A stretch of 64,000 bases of DNA from Dipodascopsis uninucleata var. uninucleata (Eukaryota > Ascomycota > Lipomycetes > Lipomycetales > Lipomycetaceae), in contig JAJLTO010000003.1 of the NCBI GenBank assembly GCA_030568195.1, forward strand, positions 22,501-86,500, written 5' to 3'. Numbering within the stretch: position 1 is the stretch's first letter; each line of letters starts with the position of its first letter. A model generated the notes under the pieces. It saw only the letters and a list, made by a program, of their open reading frames with translations, was not told the origin of the DNA and searched no databases. This document shows positions 31,937 through 43,335 of this stretch, piece by piece. A program made the position numbers and the translations under genes.

Positions 31937-33622
31937 TTAAGCACTCTGCGCTCCCGCTGTGATATTTTGAGCAGCCTGACCGCTAAATTCATTAGTCGCA
32001 TTCGACCCAAATATACGCCTTCTATATCGCTTCGTCGTAAGAGAGAATGTTAATCTTCGTCGACGAACTTTCCCTATGAGAACAACCCCCATAGTCAAAA
32101 ATATAAAAAAAAACATGATCAAGCCAGGAATTCTTCTATTAGAAAGTGTACCTTGTGACGCAATTTCTATGATTCCCTTTTCTATTTGCAAATTAGGAGT
32201 AGCTGCGATACTTTTTTCTGCGATAAATTCACCGCCATTTGCTCCATATCCAATAGGCAGATCTTCGGTAGATGGAATAGCAGGAACTTGACTAGACGCG
32301 TAAAGTAGCATCTTACCTAATGTCCAGCTCAGCTCAATTCCATTTATCTTATCTACGCTCCAAAAATGATCAATAAGCCCTTTCTCTTCTGCAGCTGAAA
32401 TAATTTTCTTCTTACTTTCATCAGAGGTTCGCGCTGGACTTTGAGGAACACCAAAACCATGATGTAGCATATTAAGTATCCAAGATGACTTAAAACATAG
32501 CTCCTTAAGTTTATCTGCATCAACTGTATCAGGTTGTGAAGTAATTTGTGACCAAGGTAGCGAACAAAAGCTTTCAACCTGTTTTGAAAAAGACGCAAAA
32601 TCATAAACTCCTGTAGGTTCTTGCTTCTTATCACCTGTCGCTAGCATGCCTGTCGCTATTGTATACCAGTATTCACTTACGCCAATAAAATGATTGACGT
32701 CGAAATCTATAGCTGGGGCGTGCACACCACCAAACAAACAAGGATCATCATTGCAAGGCATATCTTTAAGTAGGAGAGGGTAGGTAGAATTCATACACTC
32801 AGTCCAATTACCACTTCCACGAAGTGGAATACCTGAAAAAGATTTTTCTGTTAAACCAGTCGGTAAACATGGATCACTGACTATATTTTGGTCCTTGCTT
32901 TTCTGCGTAAGAGATTCTACATATCTTCTGCGTGCTTCCCGGCTACCATATCCTAGCCATGTAGAAACAAATATATTGAACTCTTTATTATTACCGGCTT
33001 GAGTTCTGAGTCTGATACGGTAAAGGTCGTCCATGTGCTTTTCTACTTCCGTTGCGTTCGGTGCAAAAGCGATTTGAGCGGACGCCCCACCCATATCTAA
33101 GAATCCATATGTGCTATGATCTTTCCCATGTAAATGTTTCTCTGGAATATCTAGTGCACCGAGCATGTAATTCAGAGCTATCCATCCAAAGAGACCTTCG
33201 CTCTCGCCATCAATGACCTGGATATGATTATTGCAATCGGAAAGATAAAAATCAGTTCTATTCTTAATATAGCGACAGGTTTCTTCAAGAATAGCTCTTC
33301 GGTCGTTTTCTGAAAGTAAACGCATTCCAGCAGTAGCTAAAAGGAATATAGGAGTATCCTCATGACGAGATTTTGGAATAATTTTCTCCGCGTGCTTTAG
33401 TAAGGGACCGAGATGGTCCTCTCCTAGATCTTTAACATGCGAAGCAAATGATGATATACCAGGATTCGTCTTTTTATGCCAATTTGAGTTTCCTTTTCCA
33501 ACAGAGGGAAGCTTGTCAGCTAATACATCGAAGTTCGATGGCCAGGAGTATATCTGAATTCTAGAGCCGCTAGACCCAGCATCTATAACAATTCCATAGT
33601 TGACAGGAGGGAGCGAAGGCAT
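31937..33622 (-). CDS. YND1: Golgi apyrase, GDA1/CD39 nucleoside phosphatase
   Basis: Single exon, 561 aa, ATG at 33622. Apyrase-conserved regions are in order: ACR1 IDAGSSGSR (13-21), ACR2 LATAGMRLL, ACR3 EGLFGWIALNY, ACR4 FLDMGGASAQIAF. There is no N-terminal signal anchor but one hydrophobic segment near the C-terminus (GLIMFFFIFLTMGVVLIG, about 500-520) followed by a KVRRRR basic stop, the topology of yeast Ynd1. It hydrolyses GDP/UDP in the Golgi lumen, removing the nucleotide product of glycosyl transfer; PSA1 at 47.8 kb makes the GDP-mannose donor of the same pathway. Confidence 0.92.
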   Translation of the reverse strand: MPSLPPVNYGIVIDAGSSGSRIQIYSWPSNFDVLADKLPSVGKGNSNWHKKTNPGISSFASHVKDLGEDHLGPLLKHAEKIIPKSRHEDTPIFLLATAGMRLLSENDRRAILEETCRYIKNRTDFYLSDCNNHIQVIDGESEGLFGWIALNYMLGALDIPEKHLHGKDHSTYGFLDMGGASAQIAFAPNATEVEKHMDDLYRIRLRTQAGNNKEFNIFVSTWLGYGSREARRRYVESLTQKSKDQNIVSDPCLPTGLTEKSFSGIPLRGSGNWTECMNSTYPLLLKDMPCNDDPCLFGGVHAPAIDFDVNHFIGVSEYWYTIATGMLATGDKKQEPTGVYDFASFSKQVESFCSLPWSQITSQPDTVDADKLKELCFKSSWILNMLHHGFGVPQSPARTSDESKKKIISAAEEKGLIDHFWSVDKINGIELSWTLGKMLLYASSQVPAIPSTEDLPIGYGANGGEFIAEKSIAATPNLQIEKGIIEIASQGTLSNRRIPGLIMFFFIFLTMGVVLIGKVRRRRLTFSLTTKRYRRRIFGSNATNEFSGQAAQNITAGAQSA

Positions 33623-34315
33623 TTTACTCGACTATTCATCAGCTCCTATTAAATTATAACAAAAAATACAAACCCCTCATATAAATCTAGAGTGCTTGCA
33701 TAAAAGTGCATATACAAATAACAATACTTATGTAGTACTGCGTTTAGAGAAGGAAAGTGAAAATGATATCTTACAAGACAGGAAACATGATGAAAATGAC
33801 TGGGTTCAGGTTTCTTACAAAAGCGAAGATTAAACAATCCGGTAGTGCTAGAGGATATGTGCGGCTCTGAGGTAACCCAGTGGCGCAGCTGACATTGCGC
33901 TGTAGAGAGATCTGAGCAGGAAAAAACGGCTGCACGAGAACTGTCTTGATTTATTACTATTCTACATCAGTGTAACGTATGAAGGTATGGCAATCATCAA
34001 AGCTGACTGCGATGATATCATGTATATTGTACTCTTGTGGTGACTAATAAATAAGTAGCATCTTCTTCCAAGCTGGAACAGTAAAATAAGCCTTACTGCT
34101 ACAAAGGGCACCGTCATTTAATATTTAATGACAAATCAGCAGCTGCGCACATACAGTAATAGAAAATTTACAAGTTGAAACTAATATACATAATTTATAC
34201 AACGTGGAAATGGTCATCTTGTATATCTATAGTTTACTAATAAATAATTAGGTTTCAATTAAATAGACGAGTGAATATATCAAGAAAAATAAACAAGACG
34301 AATATTGGATTTCGC
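33623..34315. other. Intergenic with a GC-richer patch upstream of YND1
   Basis: 693 bp between the YND1 start and the RDI1 stop. A patch at 33855-33945 is clearly GC-richer than its surroundings and holds a weak hairpin (GGCGCA 33882-33887 with TGCGCT 33896-33901). No known RNA family was recognised. Confidence 0.45.
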
Positions 34316-35396
34316 TCAATCCCATGACTTCTTAATGTTAAGCGTCCATGAAAACTGCAGATGGTTGATCTTGTCATCATCAATGAACTTGGATGATACA
34401 TCGTAAGTTCCTCGAGCAATGATACCTGATGGTGCTTCTTCTTCAAGAACTATTGACAGTTAGAACTATCATATATATGACCAAAGTTCATTATAGACTT
34501 GTTTAAATAAACACGATACTCACAAGTCTTCTCATAATATGGATTGTCCATGGTATTAGGCGAGTAACTTCCACATATCTATATTAAAAATAGACCGGTT
34601 GTAAGAATTGATATAGAATAAGATCTCTGTGAGCAAGCAGAGCTCATGTTTACTTACATCATCAGATTTATCGACTCGTATCCCTCTTCTCTTCACAAGT
34701 TGAAGATACCTCAGGCCAGTGATAATTTCATGTTGAATACGAAATCTGACTCGCACCTTATACAACGAGCCTTCTTTAAGAGTAATAGGTTGATTTTTTA
34801 GCTCTTCCAAAGCGTCTAAATCATGATCTTGTTAGAGACTAAATTGTTGACTTTATTAAAAGCATATCACCTACCTGGATTTTCCAAATCAATCGCAATT
34901 CCTTTGTGTCCCTTCACTATAAGCTCAAGTCGTAATATAACGACCTTCAATAAAGGTTGTTAGCGACTTGATTCCAACTTCTCTGTCAAATCTGCGACTT
35001 ACTTTACGCATGTCATCTGGCTCTCCCATGGATCCTGTCATTGCAGTGGTAGTAATTCCGAGCGATTCCTTCCATTTCTGTAGAGATTCATCCTTGTCAT
35101 CTGTTTAAAAATAGGTTAACAGATTTCGTTGCTCTACCACCCTTAAATATGTTGAATAAAGGAGACTCACCCAGTTTGATATATTCTTCTAAAGTTTTTT
35201 TACGTCCAACCCTGTATCTTAACCCACAGTTAGTTATAAACAGTATGATTTCTTACGAATAAGCAAATATGCGCTTTAAATATAGCCATGTACTAAAAAA
35301 TAACTTCTAATATATGTGGTATACATACTTCAAATCGTCCTCTGCAATCAGCTCGTCATCTGCCTCCTGTCTATTAATTTGCGGATCAGAAGACAT
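34316..35396 (-). CDS. RDI1: Rho GDP-dissociation inhibitor
   Basis: Seven exons, the most in this window, in gene order: 35396-35329, 35211-35171, 35100-35003, 34944-34875, 34815-34658, 34578-34524, 34449-34316 (207 aa). Spliced text is collinear with Rho[85 protein letters not shown] and the terminal NIKKSW. RhoGDI extracts prenylated Rho/Cdc42 from membranes and holds it inactive. Introns are 58-117 nt. One exon is only 41 nt, with split codons at both ends, so automatic gene finders may miss it. Confidence 0.93.
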
Positions 35397-36486
35397 GATT
35401 TCTAATGCTACTACGAAATCAACTTTCAATTTGTTCGAATTACTCGTATCAGTTTCTAACTCTGTATCTAAAAAATTTGCAGCAAGTGTAAATTAGTCGA
35501 ATCGAATCAAGATATAATAAATCTACTAATACAGAAAATTGATGGAGGTCTCTAGACAAAGAAAAATGAACAAAGAAGTTGTAACCATATTAATAGTAAG
35601 GGTTCACTAATTATGGCTTGGGCCTAGTACTCCTTTCTTCAAGGCAGATTTAGAGACCACTTAATGAATGAAACGACTAGATTACTAATAATTCCAAACA
35701 AAGCAAATATTGTATGATCGAATAATTATGCATTGCGGCAACTGTTAAGAAATAAAGGACGTTATAGATTGAATATTATAAAAGTATAGCTTTACTTTCT
35801 AATTTGTCTATTATCAGTATCTGTTAAGGGCTTGATTGCATTCTATGACTTCACCTCGTAGATATACAAATTCAATACTTCCGCAGTTAGCATGTTCAAA
35901 ATCTGCCATTCCAATTATAGCAATTGTGCAATCTCAATCTCGGCGCTCGATTGTTGGGTCTGATATCGTTACACAAAAGCTCGGTTAAGGCAGTTGTTTA
36001 TAATTTATCAATATAATAATATACATCTCCGTGATCTTTTGATCCGCTTAACATGGCGAGTTAGTCGGTCTGTCTATTTCATAGAACTATTGTTTCTCTT
36101 CTTTTTAACACAAAATAGGGAAGCACTTAAACAAAAAGGCTATGAAACAGTCATTGTCTAACTCCAAAGTACAATTGCGGTGCAATAAGTATCCGTAGCG
36201 AATCACTGGACGATACTGGCAATTGCTGTATTTTAATAAGCATTTTGACGTTTCGTCGTTTATATTATCTCTTCCAATGAGCGGCTATCTGGTTATTCTA
36301 CTGTAATAGTAGATGATCAATCCATCGTCAGCAACGGTAAACTCATAATAAACTGTATTTCCAGCCGCACGTAACATCATTGAGAAAGTGATTGAAAGTA
36401 GATCGATATTTTCCATATTTCATCATAGGATACACTCACATTTCATAGTTCGCCTTAGATGCAAGTTGATAAACTCCAACAGAGGA
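35397..36486. promoter_or_regulatory. Divergent RDI1/TFB4 promoter region
   Basis: 1.09 kb between the start codons of two divergent genes, so it contains both promoters and leaders. In the TFB4 leader, the frame is open upstream of the chosen ATG back to a GTG at 36388, but no conserved text is there. No clear motif seen. Confidence 0.45.
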
Positions 36487-37643
36487 ATGAACGCAGTAGA
36501 TAGTACATCACAGGGGTTACATACAAAAGTTTCTGATACATCAGATGAATCGTCGTCGCTACTGGTTCTTGTTCTCGATACGTCACCTAAAGGATGGGCC
36601 ATCCTCGCGAATGAGCACTCGCTGACGATCCAGAGTGTGGTAGCAACCTTATGTATCTTTCTTAATTCGCACCTTGCATTAAATCATGCGAATGAGGTAG
36701 CTGTCGTTGCAGCTCATGTTGATAGAGTAAAGTTTTTGTATCCTGCAGCAAGCAAATTAAAGTCGGAGCAAGACGAGGAGAGGAAGTCAGGAGTAGAAGA
36801 ATCAACTATGTATCGGCAATTCAGAGTAGTCAATGAGAGCGTAATAAATGAACTTCAAAGTCTGTTAGAGTCTACCGCATCGGAATCGCTTTCGGAACCA
36901 TCATCAAGCACAACATTGATATCAGGTGCCTTAAGTACTGCATTAGCATACATTAACCGAATCGCTAATTCAAATTCATCAAATTCCACTGGTGCAAACG
37001 CTGGAACAGTAACTACAACAACAGAGGATGGTGTAGTATCGATTTATAGAGCGAAAATAATGATTGTTAGTATATGCTCTGATCTTGCTACTCAATATGT
37101 GCCTCTGATGAATTGCATATTTGCAGCACAAAAACTTAAGATTCCAATCGACATATGCAAGCTTGGAACAGATGAAGATACTGTATTTTTACAACAGGCC
37201 GCTGACACAACAAATGGCGTGTATTTGCGACTTGTCAAAGAGCAAGCACAAGGACTGCTGCAATATCTTGTTACTGCTTTTTTACCGGATCGAGCACTAC
37301 GGAAGAATCTGATTTTACCATCGCAATCTAGCGTAGACTTCCGTGCAGCTTGCTTTTGTCATAAACGAGTTGTAGATATTGGATACGTTTGTAACATTTG
37401 TCTTTCTAGTAAGTCTTATATAGCTTTTGATTGGATATTTATTGCAAAATGACTTCTTGATTTTTTAACCGATTTTTAGTTTTTTGTGAACCTCCAGCTG
37501 ATGGAAGCTGCACAATTTGCGACACAGTATTCGATTCTAGGGAACTGGCGGAATTACTCAAGAAGCCTGTTGTAGTAACATCTAGTGGAATAAGAAAGAA
37601 GTCTAAGAAGAAGAAAAGGAAGGACGGTAAACCGGCTAGTTAG
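36487..37643 (+). CDS. TFB4: TFIIH core subunit Tfb4 (p34/GTF2H3)
   Basis: Two exons: 36487-37408 and 37480-37643 (361 aa), intron 71 nt. It has a von Willebrand A-like domain (SSLLVLVLDTSPKGWAIL, ILISICS-like strand KIMIVSICSDLATQYVPLMN, FAAQKLKIPIDICKL) followed by a C-terminal zinc domain completed by the splice: CFCHKRVVDIGYVCNICLS then IFCEPPADGSCTICDTVF. Tfb4 binds Ssl1 in TFIIH, for Pol II initiation and nucleotide-excision repair, where DDB1 also acts. Residues 190-215 are a Ser/Asn/Thr-rich insertion. The very C-terminus is lysine-rich and could be nuclear targeting. Confidence 0.92.
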
Positions 37644-38022
37644 TCTACGTTTACTGCTCTCCTGAACCTATTAAAAAAAGTAATATCGTAATAAATATAC
37701 ATATTTAAGCTCAGATACGTTCACCTGAAATGCATATAAATAATGTTATAGCTAATATTATATTCTGATGAGAGCATTTAAGCGAACCTCTATTTGAATA
37801 ATTTAACAAATATAAATACACGTACGACTACACTTCAAAATACTGAACTATCGCGACGATAAAGATTTACATATTTATACAATCTAATACTGGTATTTGA
37901 ACGAAGAATTCTGTTGTTCTTGCTAACATATTCCGCCATTACAATTCTCACCAATTCACGCTTGGAGCTAGATAGAACGACAGCTATTTGCTACTAATTA
38001 CAAAGACGTCATCTATGAACGT
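37644..38022. other. Convergent 3' region of TFB4 and EXO84
   Basis: 379 bp, AT-rich, between two stop codons. Nothing besides presumed 3' UTRs. Confidence 0.5.
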
Positions 38023-39962
38023 CTAGCTATTGATTAGACTCGTAAGTTGCCGATTCGAAGAATTACTATTAGTTCCTGAGTTCGGTCTTTGCTGTTCTAT
38101 AACATCTTTCAGTAAATAATCCATATTCATACCAACATCCTTAAGTAACTCTGACTGCCTTTTAGTCGAAGCAACCGCCTTCCAAAATGCCTCGGACTGG
38201 GTATTTACACCATGAAAGCACGATAGGAATCTGCTACCATAATTTTCTATATGCTGCTTCGTCCACTCAACTGCGTAAGATGCCATCTTATATTGTGGAA
38301 AGCATTCGACGTATATTTCCACTGTACATTTTAATAGCGTAAATAATATAGTAGCTATCTGTGTGATATAGAAGGGCAGATCATCCGGATCTAGCTTTAC
38401 CTGGTTAATTCGTCTGTCAACCGTTTTACTTCTGCTTGAGAGAAACCTTGATCTAGCTTCATCCTCATACCCCAGCCTGGCAAGAAGCTTTATCGTAGAT
38501 ATCAGTCGTCGTCTCGGAGTAAATTCCGAATAAAGATCCTGAGACAGTATATCAAGCATTTGCTCCAAACGGTCTTTTATACGAGGGTCTACATCAAAAT
38601 CTGATTTCTGACTACCCATTATGTCCTCAATGACAGATACTGCTTCTTCAACTTGGTGATGAGCAATATTTACGTCAAGTTCAAGTAATTTTTCTTCCAG
38701 CTCGTTTTCTTCGTCGTCATTATCAGTATCGGCAACTCTACCGCTGATGCTAGATACAGAAGATATTGTACGGAGAAGATTAGGAGGCGTTTTGATACTA
38801 ATACCTGTTTGTTTAGATTCTGACACTAATGTCGTGGTAGTACTTCCAGAAGAATCATTCCTAATAATTCTCGTAGCATGTCTATGTAGTACAGGGAGTT
38901 CCGTAGTATGACTGTCTCCATTTGAATGGATGTCATCACCTGAGTTCGACTCCTTCTCTTTGTTGTCACTAACGTTCATTTCAGCAACCATGTTACTTAG
39001 CTCACTAACGAGACTACGCGTACTCTTAGCTTCATATTCTAGTGTTGCAACTTCAGAAGATATCATCAAAAACTGTCGATAGCTGTCAAACAGATTTCGC
39101 TTTATATCATCGGACAAAATATCTTTTGTTTCTCTGAGCTTATCCAGATATTCCTTCACATGATAATCTGCAGCATCAGCAAGCCTCTTTTGAATGTATT
39201 TTTGAGGATCAAAATCTCGACTTCTAAATTCTTTAACAGAGATCGGAAAGTGATTATCACTAATGGACGTAGCAAATGCTTGATTTTCTTCAGATGGAGG
39301 TGATTCAGATCGTGACAAAGGCACAACTGTTGTTGGTTGCCGTAAAGTTTGATTACGATCTTCCCTGAGAGAAGGAAGTTCAGAAATAGTAGAAGTTGTA
39401 CCAACAGGTCCAGACTTAATAGAAGGTAGGGGTGGATAAGTGGCTTCCGATACAGGCGTAACATTTTCAACAGCGAGGAGTCCATTTTTTGTTGCTATCT
39501 TATCTGCGTTCTTCTTCTTGTGTCTTGACGTAGTGCTGAAACTTGTCGAGGGCATAGCCATTCGAGAAGAATATCTCTTCAAAAGCTTGCCAACCTGTAT
39601 ACATATTAATTCATAAATATTGGATTTCGCAATCATTACTGAACAACAAGACTTCGATGTCGACGTACCTTTTCATGCTGGTGAGACACTCCACTAGATG
39701 GCCCACTAGAAGTGTTGAATGTACCAGTTGTTGACATGGATGGAATGATCGACTTCCTAGAATCAGAAATGCTTCCATTATTGCTATTTCCAAACACCCC
39801 ATCAGCAATATCAGGAATTCTCAAATCATTAGGTAGAGGTACTCTCGACTCAGGTACTGCTTGCTTTGGCTTATGTCGAGATCCCTCACCCACGGTTGGC
39901 CGTCGCTTGCGACGACTACTTGAACCATCACTTTTTGTTGAATGATTGGAATCACTATTCAT
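38023..39962 (-). CDS. EXO84: Exocyst subunit Exo84
   Basis: Two exons: 39962-39669 and 39594-38023 (621 aa), intron 74 nt. The N-terminal 200 residues are Ser/Arg/Pro-rich and disordered; the start of the folded part, FRSRDFDPQKYIQKRLADAA, and the following helical DAADYHVKEYLDKLRETK and VKRNLFDSYRQFLMISSEV-like region are typical of Exo84. The C-terminal half keeps cullin-repeat-like helices ending in DVGMNMDYLL. Exo84 is part of the complex tethering secretory vesicles to the plasma membrane. A very acidic, Asn/Ser-rich loop (about 280-360) separates the two halves. Confidence 0.86.
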
Positions 39963-40672
39963 TGTCGTGCGATATACGGTATTTAATTAAAATTCGGTCA
40001 ATCTCATCCGTGAAAAGCCAATAGCTCTAATTATTGAGTTCGAGTTTGTCGCGCAAACCGTAATGGCAACCTTCGCAATTATGAAGGAAGAGAGAACGTT
40101 ACCTACAATGACGTTGATGAGAATGATCACACATTAACCGGGTAATACAAGGACTCGAGCTGCCTTGAGATATAACGCATAAAGCGAACCCCATCTACTA
40201 ATGAACTTATTTGGACTATTAGGTATATTATAGAGGAATACAGTTAAGACGGAAATCACAAGCAGAAGGTGCTGATTGCTATGTCACTGAACAACATAGG
40301 AGTTGGAAAAAAGAGCAGAGCAGAAAAAATATATTTATTATTAACTGATAAGGAAGGCTGCCATACAAAATAAATCCTAAAATACCTTTTCCCACACCAA
40401 ATAGACACCTATTACATGAAGAGTGACAACCCTCGACTAAGTTGTCGTAATCTTCCCTAAGAAAAGAGTAGACAGATAACAATCAAAGTAAGCAGATACA
40501 AGAATCAAGGGTCAAAAAGAAGCCAATTATCTCCTCAAATATAGTCTAAAATAGCATTAAGAACATGAACAAAGCATTCGATAAATATATATCGAATATT
40601 ACAGATTTACCAAGGTTTTGGTAATATTGTAAGTCGCCATGTTTCAATATTTAACTAAATACGTTTATAATT
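39963..40672. other. Intergenic, EXO84 promoter and 3' region of the SNA3-like gene
   Basis: 710 bp. A minus-strand frame at 40279-40482 has Cys/Leu/Phe-rich text but no family resemblance and lies in the presumed 3' UTR. Nothing else recognised. Confidence 0.45.
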
Positions 40673-41268
40673 CTAAGGCTGCTCGTTGCGTTGAATTTTG
40701 TTGTCTTTAACTATTCCATTATCTTGATTACGCACGACATCTTCGTATGCAGGAGGGACGGCATCCATCGAGCTTGAACCTGCTTCTGGCTGCACAGGAA
40801 CTGATGCTCCTGGAGGATGCGCCATGTTCGACTCTACAGCATTAGTAGCATGAGAACCAGAATCTTGTTGTGGGATTGGTGAATAGACAAACTGTTGTCG
40901 ACTATAAAACGTAGTAAGTCCCCCACGTTGCTGACGACCAAACTCCTGAGCCTCCAAATCACCAACATCTAAAAATGGATCTTCTGGATAACGAGCAATA
41001 ATATACCAAGAATGCTGCAGAATAGGACGTCGTTAGAAATAAGCAAGATGAGGAACTAAACTTACAGGAAGGATAGTATGTAGGAAACAATGAAATTTCA
41101 TGACTGTTAACTTACCAATAAACCAGGAATAAATCCAAGCATACATAAAGCAATATTAATTAGAGAATCAGCAGAACAAATGCCTCTCTTGACCCAGACC
41201 GGCAAAGGCGGAAATACGATTGCCAGAAGGACTAAGAAAACATCAGCTGAGCAGCAGAACAGACACAT
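40673..41268 (-). CDS. PMP3-family membrane protein with PPxY tail (SNA3/SNA4-like)
   Basis: Two exons: 41268-41116 and 41014-40673 (164 aa), intron 101 nt. Residues 1-60 are a PMP3/RCI domain: two hydrophobic segments (VFLVLLAIVFPPLPVW and SLINIALCMLGFIPGLL) joined by a short KRGICSAD loop, then HSWYIIARYPEDPF. The polar tail carries PPAY (in AVPPAYEDV). In S. cerevisiae, Sna3 and Sna4 have this layout; their PPxY motif recruits the ubiquitin ligase Rsp5 for sorting to the vacuole. A similar role here is inferred. Plain Pmp3 would end near residue 55. Early Cys residues (MCLFCC) could be palmitoylated. Confidence 0.85.
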
Positions 41269-41710
41269 TTCTTTCCCTTGAAATTTAGTGCTCCTTCAGT
41301 TTTTAATAAGACTTTACAAATTTCAGTAACTTCACTTTCAGATGTAAGGTCCAAGTAAGTCGTAAGGCAATATTTAAAGTATTAATCTAGAAAAAATTTT
41401 GTGAAAAATAAACGAGTAGTTGATCCATGGAAAAAAGATTACTACGTAACTTCGTAGCTGGGAACTATCAAAGTTCATTTATCGGCCAATTCCGAGCTTC
41501 AAGTTATTACAAATATATTATGGAGGGTCATCGCCGAAATTTAAGAATACAGATAAAATGGGTTTACTTGAGTCTACTCATGTTTCTCGAAGAAATACTT
41601 CAGAAAATATATAAATATGATTATATATCGAGGAGCGATATAGGCCATTGTTATTTATTGAAGCAATAATACAGACGTTATTATATCTCTGTGTGCAATT
41701 AAATATCCTA
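41269..41710. other. Intergenic, SNA3-like promoter and AKR 3' region
   Basis: 442 bp. An 80-codon plus-strand frame at 41427-41669 lacks any family signal and is not annotated. Nothing else seen. Confidence 0.45.
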
Positions 41711-42658
41711 TCAAGGTTCCGTAGTAGATATATCCCATCCAAGCCTTTCGAAAGTCCAGCCTAAAACAGTTTCACCTCTACGAGTTGGATGACCGTTATA
41801 GGTACACAATGTTCTGTGCATATTAGGCTTCCTATGAAAATTAGTGATACTAATAAGTTCTTCATCTGTCAGCTGTGGCAGCGTAATATTTTGGACAATA
41901 CGCTTTTGATTGGAGCTCTTAGGGCATACTGACAAGCCTCTAGATACCTCCCATGCCAAAGCTACTTGAGCTGGTGTAACGCCATGACGTTCCGCAATAC
42001 TGGTTATATCCAAATGCGTAAGGATAGGTGAATTATATTGACCAAGAGGTGAATAACATGTACAATGAATACCCTTTTTGGCCATATATTCAACAAGTTC
42101 GATCTGCGGAAGCATAGGGTGAAGCTCGACTTGATTGACCGCAGGAACCACAGTCGTCGTCGGTAAAAGTTCTTCCAAAGTTTTAATCGAGAAATTAGAA
42201 ACTCCAATGCTACGTAGCTTATCGGGATATTTTTCTCTCAATTGAACCATAGACTTCCATGTCTCCTGGAAAGTTGGAATCTCACTTGGTTCACGATTTG
42301 GAAGAATAGATTGCGGCCAATGCATCAAGTAGAGATCGATATAATCTGAATCCAGTAGATCAAGAGACTTCAAAAAAGCTTCCTCCACTTTACCGTGATC
42401 TGTATTCCCAAGCTTCGTAGTAATGAAAACCTCACTCCTAGGAATACCCGACTTCTTGACTGCCTTTCCCACATATTCTTCAACTTGATAACCGGAAGCA
42501 GTGTCGATGTGACGATAACCATTCTGAAGTGCATATACTATAGAGTTAATAAGCTCTTCAGCAGCCTCTGTTCCTGGCTGACCCTGCCATGTACCTAGTC
42601 CAACGGCTGGAATATCATAGCCATCGTTGAGCTTGAATTTAGTAGTACAGATAGACAT
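41711..42658 (-). CDS. Aldo-keto reductase
   Basis: Single exon, 315 aa from the ATG at 42658 (MSICTTKFKLNDG); an upstream in-frame ATG at 42700 would add 14 atypical residues. The AKR tetrad is present: Asp52 and Tyr57 (HIDTASGY), Lys82 (TTK), His113 (LMHWPQ). IGVSNFS, AVNQVELHP and the NADPH-binding PKSSNQKRI are in the usual places. The short C-terminal loop and overall text are closest to the fungal GCY1/YPR1/xylose-reductase-like AKRs, which reduce aldehydes and sugars; the exact substrate cannot be read from the sequence. Confidence 0.9.
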   Translation of the reverse strand: MSICTTKFKLNDGYDIPAVGLGTWQGQPGTEAAEELINSIVYALQNGYRHIDTASGYQVEEYVGKAVKKSGIPRSEVFITTKLGNTDHGKVEEAFLKSLDLLDSDYIDLYLMHWPQSILPNREPSEIPTFQETWKSMVQLREKYPDKLRSIGVSNFSIKTLEELLPTTTVVPAVNQVELHPMLPQIELVEYMAKKGIHCTCYSPLGQYNSPILTHLDITSIAERHGVTPAQVALAWEVSRGLSVCPKSSNQKRIVQNITLPQLTDEELISITNFHRKPNMHRTLCTYNGHPTRRGETVLGWTFERLGWDISTTEP

Positions 42659-43007
42659 TCTTTGAGATGAATAAAATATGTAATCAAGGACGGATATCAA
42701 AAATTTGTGTAATTAAAAGACCACCAGCCTTATATAAAAGAAAGGGAACTTAAAAATTTTATTCTTTACGCAATGCCAATTTTTAAATGCTTATCTGCAG
42801 TAATAGATATTATGTCATATTAATCTTACAATATTACGCTCGGCTAGAGGTTCACTACTAAAATTAACTCATCCAAAGTAAATCTTCTAGAACAATCCAA
42901 CAAACGCACTACTAGTGGCGCATAATTTTGAACAGCAGCTCAAAGCTTTTTACCCTATTCCGCATTTCTGTCCCAATATTCCATAACTGATACATGTATC
43001 AAAAAAG
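42659..43007. other. Intergenic between AKR and tRNA-Leu copy 1
   Basis: 349 bp containing the AKR promoter and, at 42950-42965, the TTACCCTATTCCGCAT box that is shared with tRNA-Leu copy 2. Confidence 0.5.
42950..42965 (+). promoter_or_regulatory. 16-nt box 58 bp upstream of tRNA-Leu copy 1
   Basis: TTACCCTATTCCGCAT begins exactly 58 bp before the tRNA; the same box with one change starts 58 bp before copy 2, while the 42 bp between box and tRNA have diverged. It may be a Pol III upstream element or a duplication remnant. Confidence 0.4.
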
Positions 43008-43090
43008 GGCAATCTGGCCGAGTTGGTCTAAGGCGTGAGATTAAGGTTCTCATCTCTTCGGAGGCCTGGGTTCGAATCCCAGGGTTGTCA
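43008..43090 (+). tRNA. tRNA-Leu(AAG), copy 1
   Basis: 83-nt intronless type II tRNA: acceptor GGCAATC/GGTTGTC with discriminator A, D arm GCCGAGTTGGTCTAAGGC, anticodon stem TGAGA/TCTCA around TTAAGGT (anticodon AAG), a long variable arm TCTCTTCGGAGG, and T arm with GGTTCGAATCC. A five-T terminator is at 43096-43100. It decodes CUU. Confidence 0.96.
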
Positions 43091-43194
43091 ATATCTTTTT
43101 CGTGCAAACTAGTGTTTTTTTTTTTATCGCTTTACGCATCAGTATTCATCCTTACTAAAACTTTGTCTTATTATTGGCTCTAGTTGCTATATTA

Positions 43195-43210
43195 TTACCC
43201 TATTCCACAT
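43195..43210 (+). promoter_or_regulatory. 16-nt box 58 bp upstream of tRNA-Leu copy 2
   Basis: TTACCCTATTCCACAT, 15 of 16 bases equal to the box before copy 1 and at the same distance from the tRNA. Confidence 0.4.
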
Positions 43211-43252
43211 AAAAACGCAAATATGAAGTTTACAAGTTTTTATGTAATAATA

Positions 43253-43335
43253 GGCAATCTGGCCGAGTTGGTCTAAGGCGTGAGATTAAGGTTCTCATCT
43301 CTTCGGAGGCCTGGGTTCGAATCCCAGGGTTGTCA
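43253..43335 (+). tRNA. tRNA-Leu(AAG), copy 2
   Basis: Identical over all 83 nt to copy 1, 245 bp downstream and in the same direction; both are followed by ATATC and a T-run (43341-43346 here). A tandem duplication whose spacers have diverged. Confidence 0.96.

Noticed and set aside
33649-33837. Minus-strand 62-codon frame just upstream of YND1
   Set aside because: Considered as an upstream exon or a leader ORF. YND1 already has a complete N-terminus starting at ACR1, and the text is low-complexity.
33882-33901. GC-richer hairpin upstream of YND1 as a structured RNA
   Set aside because: The stem relies on several G-T pairs and no snoRNA or riboswitch boxes flank it; kept only as a remark on the intergenic region.
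41427-41669. 80-codon plus-strand frame after the SNA3-like gene
   Set aside because: No family resemblance, no splice or promoter support, and the length is compatible with chance at this base composition.
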